Positions 42,594 through 51,194 of a DNA stretch of 64,000 nucleotides are shown piece by piece. How positions within the stretch are numbered: position 1 is the first letter of the stretch; each line of letters begins with the position of its first letter. The notes under the pieces were generated by a model that made no database searches, had not been told where the DNA came from, and was given only the letters and a program-made list of their open reading frames with translations. A program made the position numbers and the translations under genes. The DNA is from Intestinimonas aquisgranensis (GTDB lineage: Bacteria > Bacillota > Clostridia > Oscillospirales > Oscillospiraceae). The DNA lies in NCBI GenBank assembly GCA_020687605.1, contig JAJEQY010000003.1, positions 1 to 64,000 of the forward strand, read 5' to 3'.

Positions 42594-43208
42594 TCATTCT
42601 GTGTGTCCGTCGGCGGCGGAGCGGTAGTAGGCCAACAGGCGGTGGACGAATTTCCGCATGACGGCAGCCAGATCGTAGGAGCCGTCGCGGGTGCACCAGT
42701 TGTAGACCAGGCCGCGGACGGAGATCATCAGGTACTCGGCGATCACCTCGGCGCTGTCATCGCCGGAAAGCGTACCGTCGTCCAGACCCTGCTGGATGAT
42801 CCCGATGAGCACCCCCACCATGCCCTGATGGGGGTCCCGGCTGAAGAGGGTGTTGTCAGGGTTGTAGAGCAGCTTGGTCATCCGCAGATCGGTGAGGTCG
42901 CTGGAGTAGTGGGCATAGTAGTCGAAAAACGCCGTGATCTGTTCCAGCGCCGACCCCTGGGTGAGCAGGGGCGTCACCGTCTCGGCAAAGTAGTGATCGG
43001 CGATGCGGTAGGCCTCATAAAAGACCTCCATTTTGGTGGAATAATGATTATAAAAGGTACCGATGGATACCTTGGCCCGGGCCACGATGTCCCGGATGGT
43101 GATGTCGTTGAAGTCCTTCTCCGTCAGAAGTTCCACCGCTGCATGGAAGAGCTTGTCCTTGGTCTGCTCCGCCTGGAGCTGCCGCTTGCTTTTGTTCTCG
43201 GTCTCCAT
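42594..43208 (-). CDS. TetR-family transcriptional regulator
   Basis: A 204-residue repressor. The N-terminal helix-turn-helix is TKDKLFHAAVELLTEKDFNDITIRDIVARAKVSIGTFYNHYSTK (by its ends, residues about 14-57). The ligand-binding C-terminal domain is diverse, as usual. ATG 43208 sits behind GAGGTGGAGG; an upstream GTG is less likely. It is divergent from a YczE-type membrane protein gene whose promoter carries a dyad that fits a TetR operator. Confidence 0.88.
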   Translation of the reverse strand: METENKSKRQLQAEQTKDKLFHAAVELLTEKDFNDITIRDIVARAKVSIGTFYNHYSTKMEVFYEAYRIADHYFAETVTPLLTQGSALEQITAFFDYYAHYSSDLTDLRMTKLLYNPDNTLFSRDPHQGMVGVLIGIIQQGLDDGTLSGDDSAEVIAEYLMISVRGLVYNWCTRDGSYDLAAVMRKFVHRLLAYYRSAADGHTE

Positions 43209-43359
43209 GTCCTCCACCTCGATACGGATCGGTTTTTGTACCACGGATTATATAGGAAAAATGCTGCTCCTGCAAGGGCGGGGCGTTTCGTCCATGTCCG
43301 TTTCCCACCGGCGGGGCGTTGCCGGGTCCGCCGTGTATGGAATGGCCGGCTGGAGACTA

Positions 43360-43411
43360 TTGACGCTTTTTCCAGCCGGTGTTAGACTATATATGAACAA
43401 GTTCACTGAAC
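43360..43411 (+). promoter_or_regulatory. Promoter and dyad operator upstream of the YczE-like gene
   Basis: TTGACG (43360-43365) and TAGACT (43383-43388), spacing 17 bp. They are followed by TGAACAAGTTCA (43394-43405, a perfect palindrome) that overlaps a second dyad, GTTCACTGAAC (43401-43411). The nested dyads cover the predicted start site and suit a TetR-type repressor. Confidence 0.68.
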
Positions 43412-43507
43412 ATATTTGAGGTTTGAGCGGAGGGGCCGTGAAGCTGCGGTCACGTTCCGCGCCGCGGGACAGCGGCGGACAGGCCAGGAAAGGAAGGAAT
43501 TTTGTCT

Positions 43508-44230
43508 ATGAAAAAAAGCACCCCCGCCCAGTGGGCGACCCGTGTCGTACTCTACATCGTCGGCCTTTTCTTTATGGCTCTGGGTGTGGCCTTTGCCGTC
43601 AACTCCGATCTGGGCGTCTCTCCGGTGACCTCTCTGCCCTATGTGATCAGCCTCATTGCCGACACGGCTCTGGGTACCTGTGTCATCGCGGTATACGGCG
43701 TCTATATCGTCCTGCAGATCCTCATTCTCCGGCGGGAGTTCCGTCTCATCAACCTGACCCAGATCATTTTCTCCACCATTTTCGGCTACTTCACCGACTT
43801 TACCAAGTGGCTGCTGGCCGACTTCGCCCTGCCCACCTATGCCGGACAGCTTGTGATGCTGGTCATCAGCATCGTTACGGTGGCCTTCGGCGTGTTCCTC
43901 TATATGGAGGTGGACCTGGTGGCCATGCCCATGGAGGGGCTCACCCAGGCCATCGCGAGGAAGGTGGGCAGACCCTTCCACAATGTCAAGATCGTGGTGG
44001 ACTGCAGCACGGTCGCCCTGGGAATCCTGCTCTCCTTCGTCTTCCTCCATGGCCTTATGGGGATCCGTGAGGGTACCGTCATCACCGCCATTGTGGTGGG
44101 CAAGGTCATGGGGCTCTTCAAAAAACCTCTTCAGCCTGTGGTGCAGAAGCTGTGCTTCGGCGCCGTTGGTCCCGAACCCGAGGAGGTGCGGGAGCTGGAG
44201 GAGCTGGAAGGTATGGATGTGGGCGAGTGA
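43508..44230 (+). CDS. YczE/YitT-like membrane protein
   Basis: A 240-residue integral membrane protein with five to six helices. The N-terminal block FFMALGVAFAVNSDLGVSPVTSLPYVIS (by its ends) and MPMEGLTQAIARKVGRPFHNVKIVVDCS are typical of the YczE family, whose function is not established. The C-terminus is acidic and cytoplasmic (EPEEVRELEELEG). ATG 43508 has AAGGAAGGAA 8 bp upstream; an in-frame TTG two codons earlier is less likely. It is probably regulated by the divergent TetR protein. Confidence 0.82.
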   Translation: MKKSTPAQWATRVVLYIVGLFFMALGVAFAVNSDLGVSPVTSLPYVISLIADTALGTCVIAVYGVYIVLQILILRREFRLINLTQIIFSTIFGYFTDFTKWLLADFALPTYAGQLVMLVISIVTVAFGVFLYMEVDLVAMPMEGLTQAIARKVGRPFHNVKIVVDCSTVALGILLSFVFLHGLMGIREGTVITAIVVGKVMGLFKKPLQPVVQKLCFGAVGPEPEEVRELEELEGMDVGE

Positions 44231-44260
44231 GACCGGCTCCAAAATTAGAATGTTAAGCGA

Positions 44261-44307
44261 CAAAAGCGGACCCTCCGGTGTTCCAGACGCCGGAGGGTCC
44301 GCTTTTG
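44261..44307. terminator. Bidirectional terminator between the YczE-like and GntR genes
   Basis: CAAAAGCGGACCCTCCGG (44261-44278) is the exact complement of 44290-44307, with an 11-nt loop, serving both convergent transcripts. Confidence 0.9.
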
Positions 44308-44329
44308 CTCTGTCCGGAGACGGTAGGCG

Positions 44330-45061
44330 TCACCGGTGAAAATGGACGTGGAAATCACACTTGTCGCCGCGGATATGGGAGCGGGCAAACTCCACCGCCT
44401 GTCCCTGGGCGTCGTAGCTGACGCACTGGAGGGTGAGGACGCCCCGGTGGGCGTCCACGTCCAGCAGCCGTGCCTCAGCCGAGTCCAGCCGGGAGATGGA
44501 GAGGCTCTGCTCCCCGCGGGAGATCCGAATGCCATAGAAGGCGTATACCTGGTGGAGGGAGAAGACGTTCAGATCCACGTCGGGCAGGTTGGGGACCAGG
44601 TTCTGGGGGACGTAGGCCTCCTCCAGGGAGAGGGGCTCCCCGTCCAGCAGACACAGACGCTTGACGTAGAAAAGGGGCTCCTGGGGGGAGCAGCCCAGAT
44701 AGCCGGCGTAGAGGGTGCCGGCGGGGCGGGCCGCCTTGATGAGCAGCCGGGTCTCCGACCGCTGGGCCGACTCCTTCAGCGTCTGCTCAAAGCCGCCCGC
44801 CGTCTCCAGGTCCTTGGCCAGCTTTTCCCCCACCACGAAAATGCCCTTGCCCTGGACGCTCTTCAGAAGCCCCTCGCCGATGAGGGCGGAGATGGCCGAG
44901 CGCACCGACAGACGGTGGATGCCGTAGGTCTCCGCCAGGGCGCCCACCGAGGGGATGGCGGTGCCTGGGGGGTACTCGCCGTTTTCAATTTTGCCCCGGA
45001 TGAGCTCCCGGAGCTGGAGATAGAGGGGCGACTTGGGGCCCACCGGCTCATCACGCCTCAT
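44330..45061 (-). CDS. GntR/HutC-family (UTRA) regulator 1
   Basis: A 243-residue regulator with an N-terminal winged helix (SPLYLQLRELIRGKIENGEYPPGTAIPSV, then HRLSVRSAISALIGEGLL) and a C-terminal UTRA effector domain (about 90-240), which in this subfamily binds sugar-phosphate-type ligands. It overlaps the second UTRA regulator by 11 bp and lies at the end of a two-gene unit divergent from the fructoselysine operon, so it probably controls frl genes, as FrlR does in Bacillus. A paralogue beside another is unusual; see findings. Confidence 0.87.
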   Translation of the reverse strand: MRRDEPVGPKSPLYLQLRELIRGKIENGEYPPGTAIPSVGALAETYGIHRLSVRSAISALIGEGLLKSVQGKGIFVVGEKLAKDLETAGGFEQTLKESAQRSETRLLIKAARPAGTLYAGYLGCSPQEPLFYVKRLCLLDGEPLSLEEAYVPQNLVPNLPDVDLNVFSLHQVYAFYGIRISRGEQSLSISRLDSAEARLLDVDAHRGVLTLQCVSYDAQGQAVEFARSHIRGDKCDFHVHFHR

Positions 45062-45800
45062 TGCTGTCCGCCTCCTCTTCCTGACACTCCATCACCGTAG
45101 TGATCCGCAGCCGGTCGGGCCGGGCCGCCCCCCGGCAATACTCCATGAGCTGTCCCGTCTGGTCGTAGGTCATGCTGACGATCCAGAAAAGGGGAGAGCC
45201 GCTCTCGATGCCCATGAGCTCGGCCTCCTCGGCGGTGGCATAGGTGATGCCGATCTCTTCCTCGCCCTGGACGGGGAGGATGCCGAAGTCCTCCTCCAAA
45301 ATAGAGAAGAGGGAGTGGTTCTCCAGGTCCTTGTTTTCCAGGCCGGCCACCCGCTGGGCCGGTATATAGGAGGTCTCCACCATCAGAGGCTCGCCATCCA
45401 CCGACCGCAGGCGTACGATTTTATAGAGGGGGTAGCCCAACACCTGGTTGAACCGCCGTGCCAGATGCTTGTCACATTCCGTCCGCCGCAGCTCCAGCAG
45501 CCGGGTGGTCACCTTACGGCCCTGCTCCGCCGCCGACTGGCTCATGGACAGCAGGCCCTGCAGCCTCCGGGTGTACTTTTCCGGCGCCACAAAGGTGCCT
45601 GCACCCGGCCGGGACAACAGGCGGCCGTCCTGTTCCATCAGGGCTACCGCACTGCGCAGGGTGGTGCGGCTGAGTCCCCAGGCCTCGCTGAGACTGCGCT
45701 CCGAGGGGATGCGGTCCCCCGGCCGCAGCCGGTAATCCGCCAGAAGTCCCTCCAGCAGCTCGCGAGCCCGGGCGCTGGGCCGGGGCCGATATTCCTGCAT
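45051..45800 (-). CDS. GntR/HutC-family (UTRA) regulator 2
   Basis: A 249-residue regulator of the same architecture as its overlapping neighbour but only distantly similar. The winged helix spans RARELLEGLLADYRLRPGDRIPSERSLSEAWGLSRTTLRSAV (by its ends), and a UTRA domain follows. ATG 45800 is behind TAGGAGGG. It is the first gene of the minus-strand unit, and a TAAATTGGTATT motif lies 13 bp upstream of the start. The likely effector is fructoselysine 6-phosphate, inferred from context only. Confidence 0.87.
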   Translation of the reverse strand: MQEYRPRPSARARELLEGLLADYRLRPGDRIPSERSLSEAWGLSRTTLRSAVALMEQDGRLLSRPGAGTFVAPEKYTRRLQGLLSMSQSAAEQGRKVTTRLLELRRTECDKHLARRFNQVLGYPLYKIVRLRSVDGEPLMVETSYIPAQRVAGLENKDLENHSLFSILEEDFGILPVQGEEEIGITYATAEEAELMGIESGSPLFWIVSMTYDQTGQLMEYCRGAARPDRLRITTVMECQEEEADSNEA

Positions 45801-45812
45801 GTCCGTCCCTCC

Positions 45813-46001
45813 TAAATTGGTATTCTTCGTACTGCCTATCATATCATAACCGCAGCCGCGGCGCAACGGAAAGAGAGTGGTACAGATAAGAAAACTTGTT
45901 TTTGGACCAATTTTCACTGGCAAGAAGCGGAGCAGCGGTGGCAGGAAAGAGAAAAACCGCTGAAATTCAGAAAAGAAATATTCAAAACCTTAAATTGGTA
46001 T
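45813..46001. promoter_or_regulatory. Three AAATTGGT motifs, candidate GntR operators
   Basis: TAAATTGGTATT (45813-45824) and TAAATTGGTAT (45991-46001) match over 11 bases. A third copy, GGACCAATTT, occurs inverted at 45904-45913. Two flank the ends of the intergenic region, next to the two divergent transcription units, as expected for shared operators of a UTRA-type regulator. Confidence 0.55.
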
Positions 46002-46032
46002 GATTAAAATTTTCCATATCTGTAAAAATCCA

Positions 46033-46061
46033 TTGCTATTATAAAAAAAGTATGCTATGAT
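46033..46061 (+). promoter_or_regulatory. Promoter of the fructoselysine operon
   Basis: TTGCTA (46033-46038) and TATGAT (46056-46061), spacing 17 bp. The candidate operator at 45991-46001 lies about 30 bp upstream of the -35 box. Confidence 0.7.
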
Positions 46062-46147
46062 GCAGACGACTGGAAAAAACGGCGAGGAAACCCCATGAAA
46101 TCCCTGTGATTTTTTGTGGTTTTGATTAAAAATGAGGTGGGAATGGC

Positions 46148-47221
46148 ATGCCGGAGAGTATCGTATCTCTGATCAATGTGGAAAAACGTTTTGGTTCCAA
46201 TCTGGTGGTACGGCAAATGAACATGGAGATCCAGGAGGGAGAGTTCCTGACCCTGCTGGGTCCGTCCGGCTGCGGCAAGACCACCACCCTGCGGATGATC
46301 GCCGGCTTTGAGGATGCCACATCCGGCATCATCAAGGTCCAGGGGGAGCGGGTGGAGAACAAGGAGCCCTACCAACGGGACGTAAACACGGTCTTTCAGA
46401 ACTACGCCCTCTTTCCCCACATGACCGTCTTTGACAATGTGGCCTACGGTCTCACCATTAAGAAGGTGCCCAAGGATGAGATCCGCCGCCGGGTCACCGA
46501 GATGCTCTCCCTGGTACAGCTCGCCGGCTACGAGAACCGGAAGCCCGACGCCCTCTCCGGCGGCCAGAAGCAGCGTGTGGCCATCGCCCGGGCCCTCATC
46601 AACAACCCCAAGGTGCTGCTGCTAGACGAGCCTCTGGGTGCCCTGGACCTAAAGCTGCGCAAGCAGATGCAGATCGAGCTCAAGCGGCTCCAGAAGAAGC
46701 TGGGCATCACCTTCGTCTACGTCACCCACGACCAGGAGGAGGCCCTCACCATGTCCGATCGCATCGCCGTTATGAACGGCGGCGTCATCGAGCAGCTGGA
46801 CACCCCCCGGGAGATCTACGACCGGCCCAAGACCCGGTTCGTGGCCGGGTTCATCGGCGAATCCAACATCTTCGACGGCGTGGTCCGGGCCGTGGACGGG
46901 GACCTGCTGCGGGTGGAGTGCCCGGCGGGCATGCTCACCACCCGGGGCGAGGGCTTCCAGGTGGGAGAGGAGATGCACGTCTCCATCCGTCCCGAGTATC
47001 TGGAGGTAGGCACGGGCAAGTTCGAAGGCTTCGAGCTGCCCGCCAAGGTAAAGGACTTCACCTACATGGGCACGGTGGTCAAGACGGCCCTGGATCTCTC
47101 CGACGGAACCGAGGTCAAGCTCTCCCGCTTTGAGCAGGACGAGCGCTTCCGGGAGGGGGATGCGGTCCAGATCTTCTGGGACCCGGACAAGTCCGTGGCC
47201 ATCAAGAAGGCCCAGGCGTAA
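46148..47221 (+). CDS. ABC transporter ATPase, PotA-type (probable fructoselysine importer)
   Basis: A 357-residue ATPase of the spermidine/putrescine and iron subfamily. Walker A is GPSGCGKTT, the signature is LSGGQKQRVAIAR and Walker B is VLLLDEPLGALD, with a C-terminal TOBE domain (from about 270). Sequence alone says PotA. The operon continues with two permeases, a binding protein and the three Amadori-product enzymes frlB, frlC and frlD, so import of fructoselysine or a similar glycated amine is much more likely than polyamines. A fructoselysine ABC transporter is known from butyrate-producing relatives such as Intestinimonas. Confidence 0.88.
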   Translation: MPESIVSLINVEKRFGSNLVVRQMNMEIQEGEFLTLLGPSGCGKTTTLRMIAGFEDATSGIIKVQGERVENKEPYQRDVNTVFQNYALFPHMTVFDNVAYGLTIKKVPKDEIRRRVTEMLSLVQLAGYENRKPDALSGGQKQRVAIARALINNPKVLLLDEPLGALDLKLRKQMQIELKRLQKKLGITFVYVTHDQEEALTMSDRIAVMNGGVIEQLDTPREIYDRPKTRFVAGFIGESNIFDGVVRAVDGDLLRVECPAGMLTTRGEGFQVGEEMHVSIRPEYLEVGTGKFEGFELPAKVKDFTYMGTVVKTALDLSDGTEVKLSRFEQDERFREGDAVQIFWDPDKSVAIKKAQA

Positions 47222-47233
47222 GGGGGCGGGAAC

Positions 47234-48142
47234 ATGAGCACGCGCATCAACGACACCACCGATCTCCAGGCCATCAGCCGGAAGCGGGATCTGCGGCGGA
47301 AGACCATCCCCGCCCTGGCCCAGGCCGGCCCGGTGTCGGTGTGGATGATCCTCTTCGTCACCCTCCCCATGCTGTACATCATCTACATCAGCTTCATGTC
47401 CCGGGGCGTCTTCGGCGATGTGGTCTATGAGTTCTCCCTGGAGAGTTACCAGACCCTGCTGGACGCCACCTACTTCAAGGTCATCCTCAAGTCCCTCCAG
47501 GTGGCCCTTTTCACCACGGTGCTCTGCCTGCTGCTGGGCTATCCCTTCGCCTACTACATCGCCCGCAAGCCCCCGGAAAAGGCCTCCCGGCTCATCATGC
47601 TCATCATGATCCCCTTCTGGACCAACTCCCTGATGCGCCTGAACAGCTGGCTGCTCCTCTTCCAGACCAGCGGCCCGGTGAACAACTTCCTCCAGTGGAT
47701 CGGCCTTACCGACGCCCCCATCACCTTCGTCTACACCGACGGCCTGGTGGTGCTGGGCATGATCACCAACATGCTCCCCTTCGCGGTACTCCCCCTGTAC
47801 AGCTCCATTGAGAAGCTGCAAAAATCCCTGCTGGAGGCCTCCTCCGACCTGGGGGCCACCCCGCGGGAGACCTTCTTCCGGGTGACCCTGCCCCTCACCT
47901 TCCCCGGCATCTTCTCCGCCGTGATCCTGGTGTTTATCCCCAGCCTGGGCATCTACACCGTTTCCGACATGCTGGGCGGCGGCAAGGTCCTCTACATCGG
48001 CAACATCATCAAAAACCAGTTCGGCTCCATCCGCAACTGGCCCCTGGGCGCCGCCTTGTCGGTGCTGCTGCTGGTCATCACCGGCGCTCTCATTTTCCTC
48101 TACACCCGCTTTTCCAAGCTGGAAGATATGGAGGTGGTGTAA
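47234..48142 (+). CDS. ABC transporter permease, PotB-type
   Basis: A 302-residue permease with six predicted membrane segments. The coupling loop is LLEASSDLGATPRETFFRVTLPLTFPGI, a clear EAA motif of the PotB kind. The N-terminus is a hydrophilic tail of about 30 residues. GGGCGGG is a weak ribosome-binding site; translation may be coupled to the ATPase gene 12 bp upstream. It ends one base before the PotC-type gene begins. Confidence 0.9.
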   Translation: MSTRINDTTDLQAISRKRDLRRKTIPALAQAGPVSVWMILFVTLPMLYIIYISFMSRGVFGDVVYEFSLESYQTLLDATYFKVILKSLQVALFTTVLCLLLGYPFAYYIARKPPEKASRLIMLIMIPFWTNSLMRLNSWLLLFQTSGPVNNFLQWIGLTDAPITFVYTDGLVVLGMITNMLPFAVLPLYSSIEKLQKSLLEASSDLGATPRETFFRVTLPLTFPGIFSAVILVFIPSLGIYTVSDMLGGGKVLYIGNIIKNQFGSIRNWPLGAALSVLLLVITGALIFLYTRFSKLEDMEVV

Positions 48143-48964
48143 ATGGCAAGCCTCACCAAGGTACAGCGCCGCCGGAAGGCCCTGGGCATCCTGGGGGATG
48201 TCTATGCCATCCTCATCTACACCGTGCTCTATATCCCCGTTGTGGTGATGATGATCTTCTCCTTCAACGACCAGCGCTACAACTACTACTGGAGCGGCTT
48301 CACCACCCAGTGGTACGGCAAGCTCTTCAGCAACCACGCCCTCATGGACAGCCTGTGGTACTCCATCATCATCGCCGTGCTGGCCACCGTCATCTCGGTG
48401 GTGGTGGGCACCCTGGGCGCCCTGGGCCTCAAGCGCTATGAGTTCAAGATGAAGAAGTTCGTCAACAGCATGATCTTCATCCCCATCATCGTCCCCGAGA
48501 TCGTGCTGGCGGTGGCCCTGCTCATCATCTTCATGAACATCGGCGTCTCCCTGGGCATGGGTTCCATCCTCATCGGCCACTGCACCTTCTGCATCCCCTA
48601 CGCCGTGGTCACCATCAAGGGCCGCATCAGCGGTGACGGCGAGACCCTGGAGGAGGCCTCCATGGACCTGGGCGCCAACCGCATCCAGACCTTCCTGCGG
48701 GTGACCCTGCCCAGCATCATGCCCGGCGTCATGTCGGCGGCCTTCCTGTCCTTTACCCTCTCCATTGACGACGTAGTTATGAGCAACATGCTGGCCGGCG
48801 CCAAGAACACCACCCTGCCTGTGCTCATCCTGTCCATGAACAAGAGCGGCGTCACCCCCGACGTCAACGCCCTCACCACCATCATGATCCTGGTCATCGT
48901 AGCGTGCATGCTCCTGAGCAACGCGGTCAAGGCTGCCCTCCGCAAGCGGAGCGCGGCCGCCTGA
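48143..48964 (+). CDS. ABC transporter permease, PotC-type
   Basis: A 273-residue second permease with six membrane segments and the EAA loop TLEEASMDLGANRIQTFLRVTLPSIMPGV. It abuts the PotB-type gene with no gap, and GGAGGTG lies inside the end of that gene. A C-terminal basic tail (ALRKRSAAA) follows. It works with the PotB-type protein as a heterodimeric channel. Confidence 0.9.
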   Translation: MASLTKVQRRRKALGILGDVYAILIYTVLYIPVVVMMIFSFNDQRYNYYWSGFTTQWYGKLFSNHALMDSLWYSIIIAVLATVISVVVGTLGALGLKRYEFKMKKFVNSMIFIPIIVPEIVLAVALLIIFMNIGVSLGMGSILIGHCTFCIPYAVVTIKGRISGDGETLEEASMDLGANRIQTFLRVTLPSIMPGVMSAAFLSFTLSIDDVVMSNMLAGAKNTTLPVLILSMNKSGVTPDVNALTTIMILVIVACMLLSNAVKAALRKRSAAA

Positions 48965-49038
48965 ACAGGTCCTTACCGCCCGGGGGATCGCCCCGGCGAT
49001 ATGGAATAGAGCCAAATTTTAAAAGGAGGAACATTTTC

Positions 49039-50124
49039 ATGAAGAGAATCCTGTCCGGAGTCCTTGCCAGTGCCATGCTCCTGGCCCTGTGCGCCTGCGG
49101 CGGCGGCAGCACCCCCGCTGAGACCACCGCCGGTACCGACACCCCCGCTGAGACCGGCGCTGCCGAGGCCAGCACCGAGCTGAACATCTACATGTGGCAG
49201 CAGTATATCTCCGACGAGCTCATTGCCAACTTTGAGGAGGAGAACAACTGCACCGTCAACCTCTCCTACATGAGCGACAACGCCGACGCCATCACCAAGC
49301 TCACCGCCGGCGGCGGCCAGGAGTACGACCTCATCATGACCTGCGACGCCTATATGGAGTCCCTCATTGCCGGCGGCTACGTGGAGAAGCTGGACCTCAC
49401 CCAGATCCCCAACTCCAGCAACATCAACGAGGCCTATTGGACTGCCAAGGACTACTGCGTCCCCTACCTCATGAACTACATCTATATCGTCTACAACACC
49501 GAGACCTGCCCCATTGAGATCACCTGCTACAATGACCTCATCGACCCCGCCCTGAAGGGCCAGATCAGCACCATCGACGGCGCCCGTAACCTGTTCCCCA
49601 TCGCCCTCATCGCCCTGGGCTACGACCCCAACTCCACTGAGGAGAGCGAGATCGCCGAGGCCTATGAGTGGCTGGTGAAGTTCAACGAGAACGTGGTGGC
49701 CTACGGCGCCGCCGAGCAGAACCTGACCAACGGCACCGCCTCCGTGGCCCTGACCTACGACGGCAACACCTCCTGGGCCATGGCCGAGATGGGTGAGAAC
49801 AACACCCTGGTGGTGGCCGATCCCTTCGACGACGCCGTGCAGCTGGGCTTCGACCTCTACGTCATCCCCACCGGCGCCCAGCACACCGACCTGGCCTATA
49901 AGTTCCTCAACTACATCTGCGACCCCGAGGTCATGGCCAAGAACCTGGAGGAGTACCCCTACTCCTGCCCCAACGACGCCGCTGTGGCCGCCGCTTCCGA
50001 ATCCTACCGCAACGACCCCGCCCGCAACTTCTCCTATAAGGAGAACGTCTTCTTCCAGGAGGACGTGGGCGACGCCCTCACCATCTACAACGACTACTAT
50101 CAGAAGCTGAAGGTGGGCCAGTAA
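49039..50124 (+). CDS. ABC transporter substrate-binding lipoprotein, PotD-type
   Basis: A 361-residue binding protein of the PotD/PotF fold. The lipoprotein signal is MKRILSGVLASAMLLALCAC with a lipobox cysteine at about residue 20, followed by a Thr/Ala-rich linker. The mature domain begins LNIYMWQQYISDELIANFEEE, a typical PotD start. AAAAGGAGGAA lies 8 bp upstream of ATG 49039. In the frl context the ligand is probably fructoselysine. Polyamine-binding aromatic and acidic residues could not be checked here. Confidence 0.88.
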   Translation: MKRILSGVLASAMLLALCACGGGSTPAETTAGTDTPAETGAAEASTELNIYMWQQYISDELIANFEEENNCTVNLSYMSDNADAITKLTAGGGQEYDLIMTCDAYMESLIAGGYVEKLDLTQIPNSSNINEAYWTAKDYCVPYLMNYIYIVYNTETCPIEITCYNDLIDPALKGQISTIDGARNLFPIALIALGYDPNSTEESEIAEAYEWLVKFNENVVAYGAAEQNLTNGTASVALTYDGNTSWAMAEMGENNTLVVADPFDDAVQLGFDLYVIPTGAQHTDLAYKFLNYICDPEVMAKNLEEYPYSCPNDAAVAAASESYRNDPARNFSYKENVFFQEDVGDALTIYNDYYQKLKVGQ

Positions 50125-50145
50125 GCCCACGGTAAGGAGATTTGT

Positions 50146-51141
50146 ATGCTGAAATTTGACGAGGAAAAACAGCTTGCCAGCGTCCAGGGCGCCCTGGCCC
50201 TCCGGCCCCGGATCGAGGCCGTCGTGGACGGCATCTGCAAGGACGGCTTCCGGAACCTGTGCTGGCTGGGCATCGGCGGGACCTACGCCTCCTGCCTCCA
50301 GGCCCAGGCCCACATGAAGGAGCGTTCTGACCTGGACCTCTTTGTGGAGAACGCCGCGGAGTACCTTACCACCGGCAACCGCCGGGTGGGGGAGGGCACC
50401 ATCGTGGTCATCTCCTCCGTCACCGGCAGCACCGAAGAGATGGTGAAGGGTGTGGAGAAGGCCAAGGCCGCCGGCGCCAAGGTGCTGGGCTTCATTGACG
50501 TGGAGACCGCCGCCCTGGCCAGTATGGTGGACTGGGAGATCGCCTATCCCGCCAATGAGCAGCTCAAATTCTTCATGGTGGCCGACCGCTTTATGTACCA
50601 CCGTGGCGAGTTCCCGGAGTACGACGACTACTACGCCCAGCTGGACGCCCACCTGGCCCGTGACCTGGTGGAGGTGGAGAAGGCCGCCGACGCCTTCGGC
50701 CTGGACTTCGCCCGGAAGCACCACGACGACAAGCTCCACTACTTCGTAGGCGCCGGCAACCAGTACGGCTCCACCTACTCCTACGCTATGTGCTACTGGG
50801 AGGAGCAGCACTGGATCCGCACCAAGAGCATCCACTCCGCCGAGTTCTTCCACGGCATGCTGGAGATCGTGGACCGGGACACCCCGGTGACCGTCTTCGT
50901 GGGCGAGGACGCCCAGCGTCCCCTCAGCGAGCGGGTGGTGAAGTTCCTACCTCGGGTGTGTGCCAACTTCACCGTCATCGACTCCAAGGACTACGACCTG
51001 CCCGGCATCGATGAGAAGTACCGCGGGAACCTCTCCCACCTGGTGACCCACGCTGTCACCCAGCGTATCGATGCCCACATTGAGGCCATCAACTGCCACC
51101 CCATGGAGATCCGGCGCTACTACCGTCAATTCAAGTATTGA
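50146..51141 (+). CDS. frlB: Fructoselysine 6-phosphate deglycase (SIS domain)
   Basis: A 331-residue two-SIS-domain isomerase-fold enzyme that splits fructoselysine 6-phosphate to glucose 6-phosphate and lysine. Matches to the FrlB pattern include WLGIGGTYASCLQAQ, SSVTGSTEEMV, SAEFFHGMLEIVDRDTPV and the C-terminus RRYYRQFKY, which parallels the RRYY-type end of Escherichia coli FrlB. A TAAGGAGATT site precedes the ATG. It is followed by a hairpin spacer and frlC. The released lysine and sugar phosphate would both feed fermentation. Confidence 0.9.
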   Translation: MLKFDEEKQLASVQGALALRPRIEAVVDGICKDGFRNLCWLGIGGTYASCLQAQAHMKERSDLDLFVENAAEYLTTGNRRVGEGTIVVISSVTGSTEEMVKGVEKAKAAGAKVLGFIDVETAALASMVDWEIAYPANEQLKFFMVADRFMYHRGEFPEYDDYYAQLDAHLARDLVEVEKAADAFGLDFARKHHDDKLHYFVGAGNQYGSTYSYAMCYWEEQHWIRTKSIHSAEFFHGMLEIVDRDTPVTVFVGEDAQRPLSERVVKFLPRVCANFTVIDSKDYDLPGIDEKYRGNLSHLVTHAVTQRIDAHIEAINCHPMEIRRYYRQFKY

Positions 51142-51147
51142 GCAAAA

Positions 51148-51179
51148 GGGACCGCCCCGGGCAGCACCGGGGCGGTCCC
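51148..51179 (+). promoter_or_regulatory. Intercistronic hairpin between frlB and frlC
   Basis: GGGACCGCCCCGG (51148-51160) and CCGGGGCGGTCCC (51167-51179) form a perfect 13-bp stem, but no U-tract follows and frlC begins 15 bp later. It is more likely an mRNA-stability element or attenuator than a full terminator. Confidence 0.7.
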
Positions 51180-51194
51180 TGTCAGGAGGAGCCT

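Larger units (their letters stand above)
45801..46147. other. 350-bp divergent control region of the frl locus
   Basis: No gene. It contains three copies of an AAATTGG-type motif (45813-45824, 45904-45913 inverted, 45991-46001) and the promoter of the plus-strand operon. The sequence is strongly AT-rich after about 45960. Confidence 0.75.
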
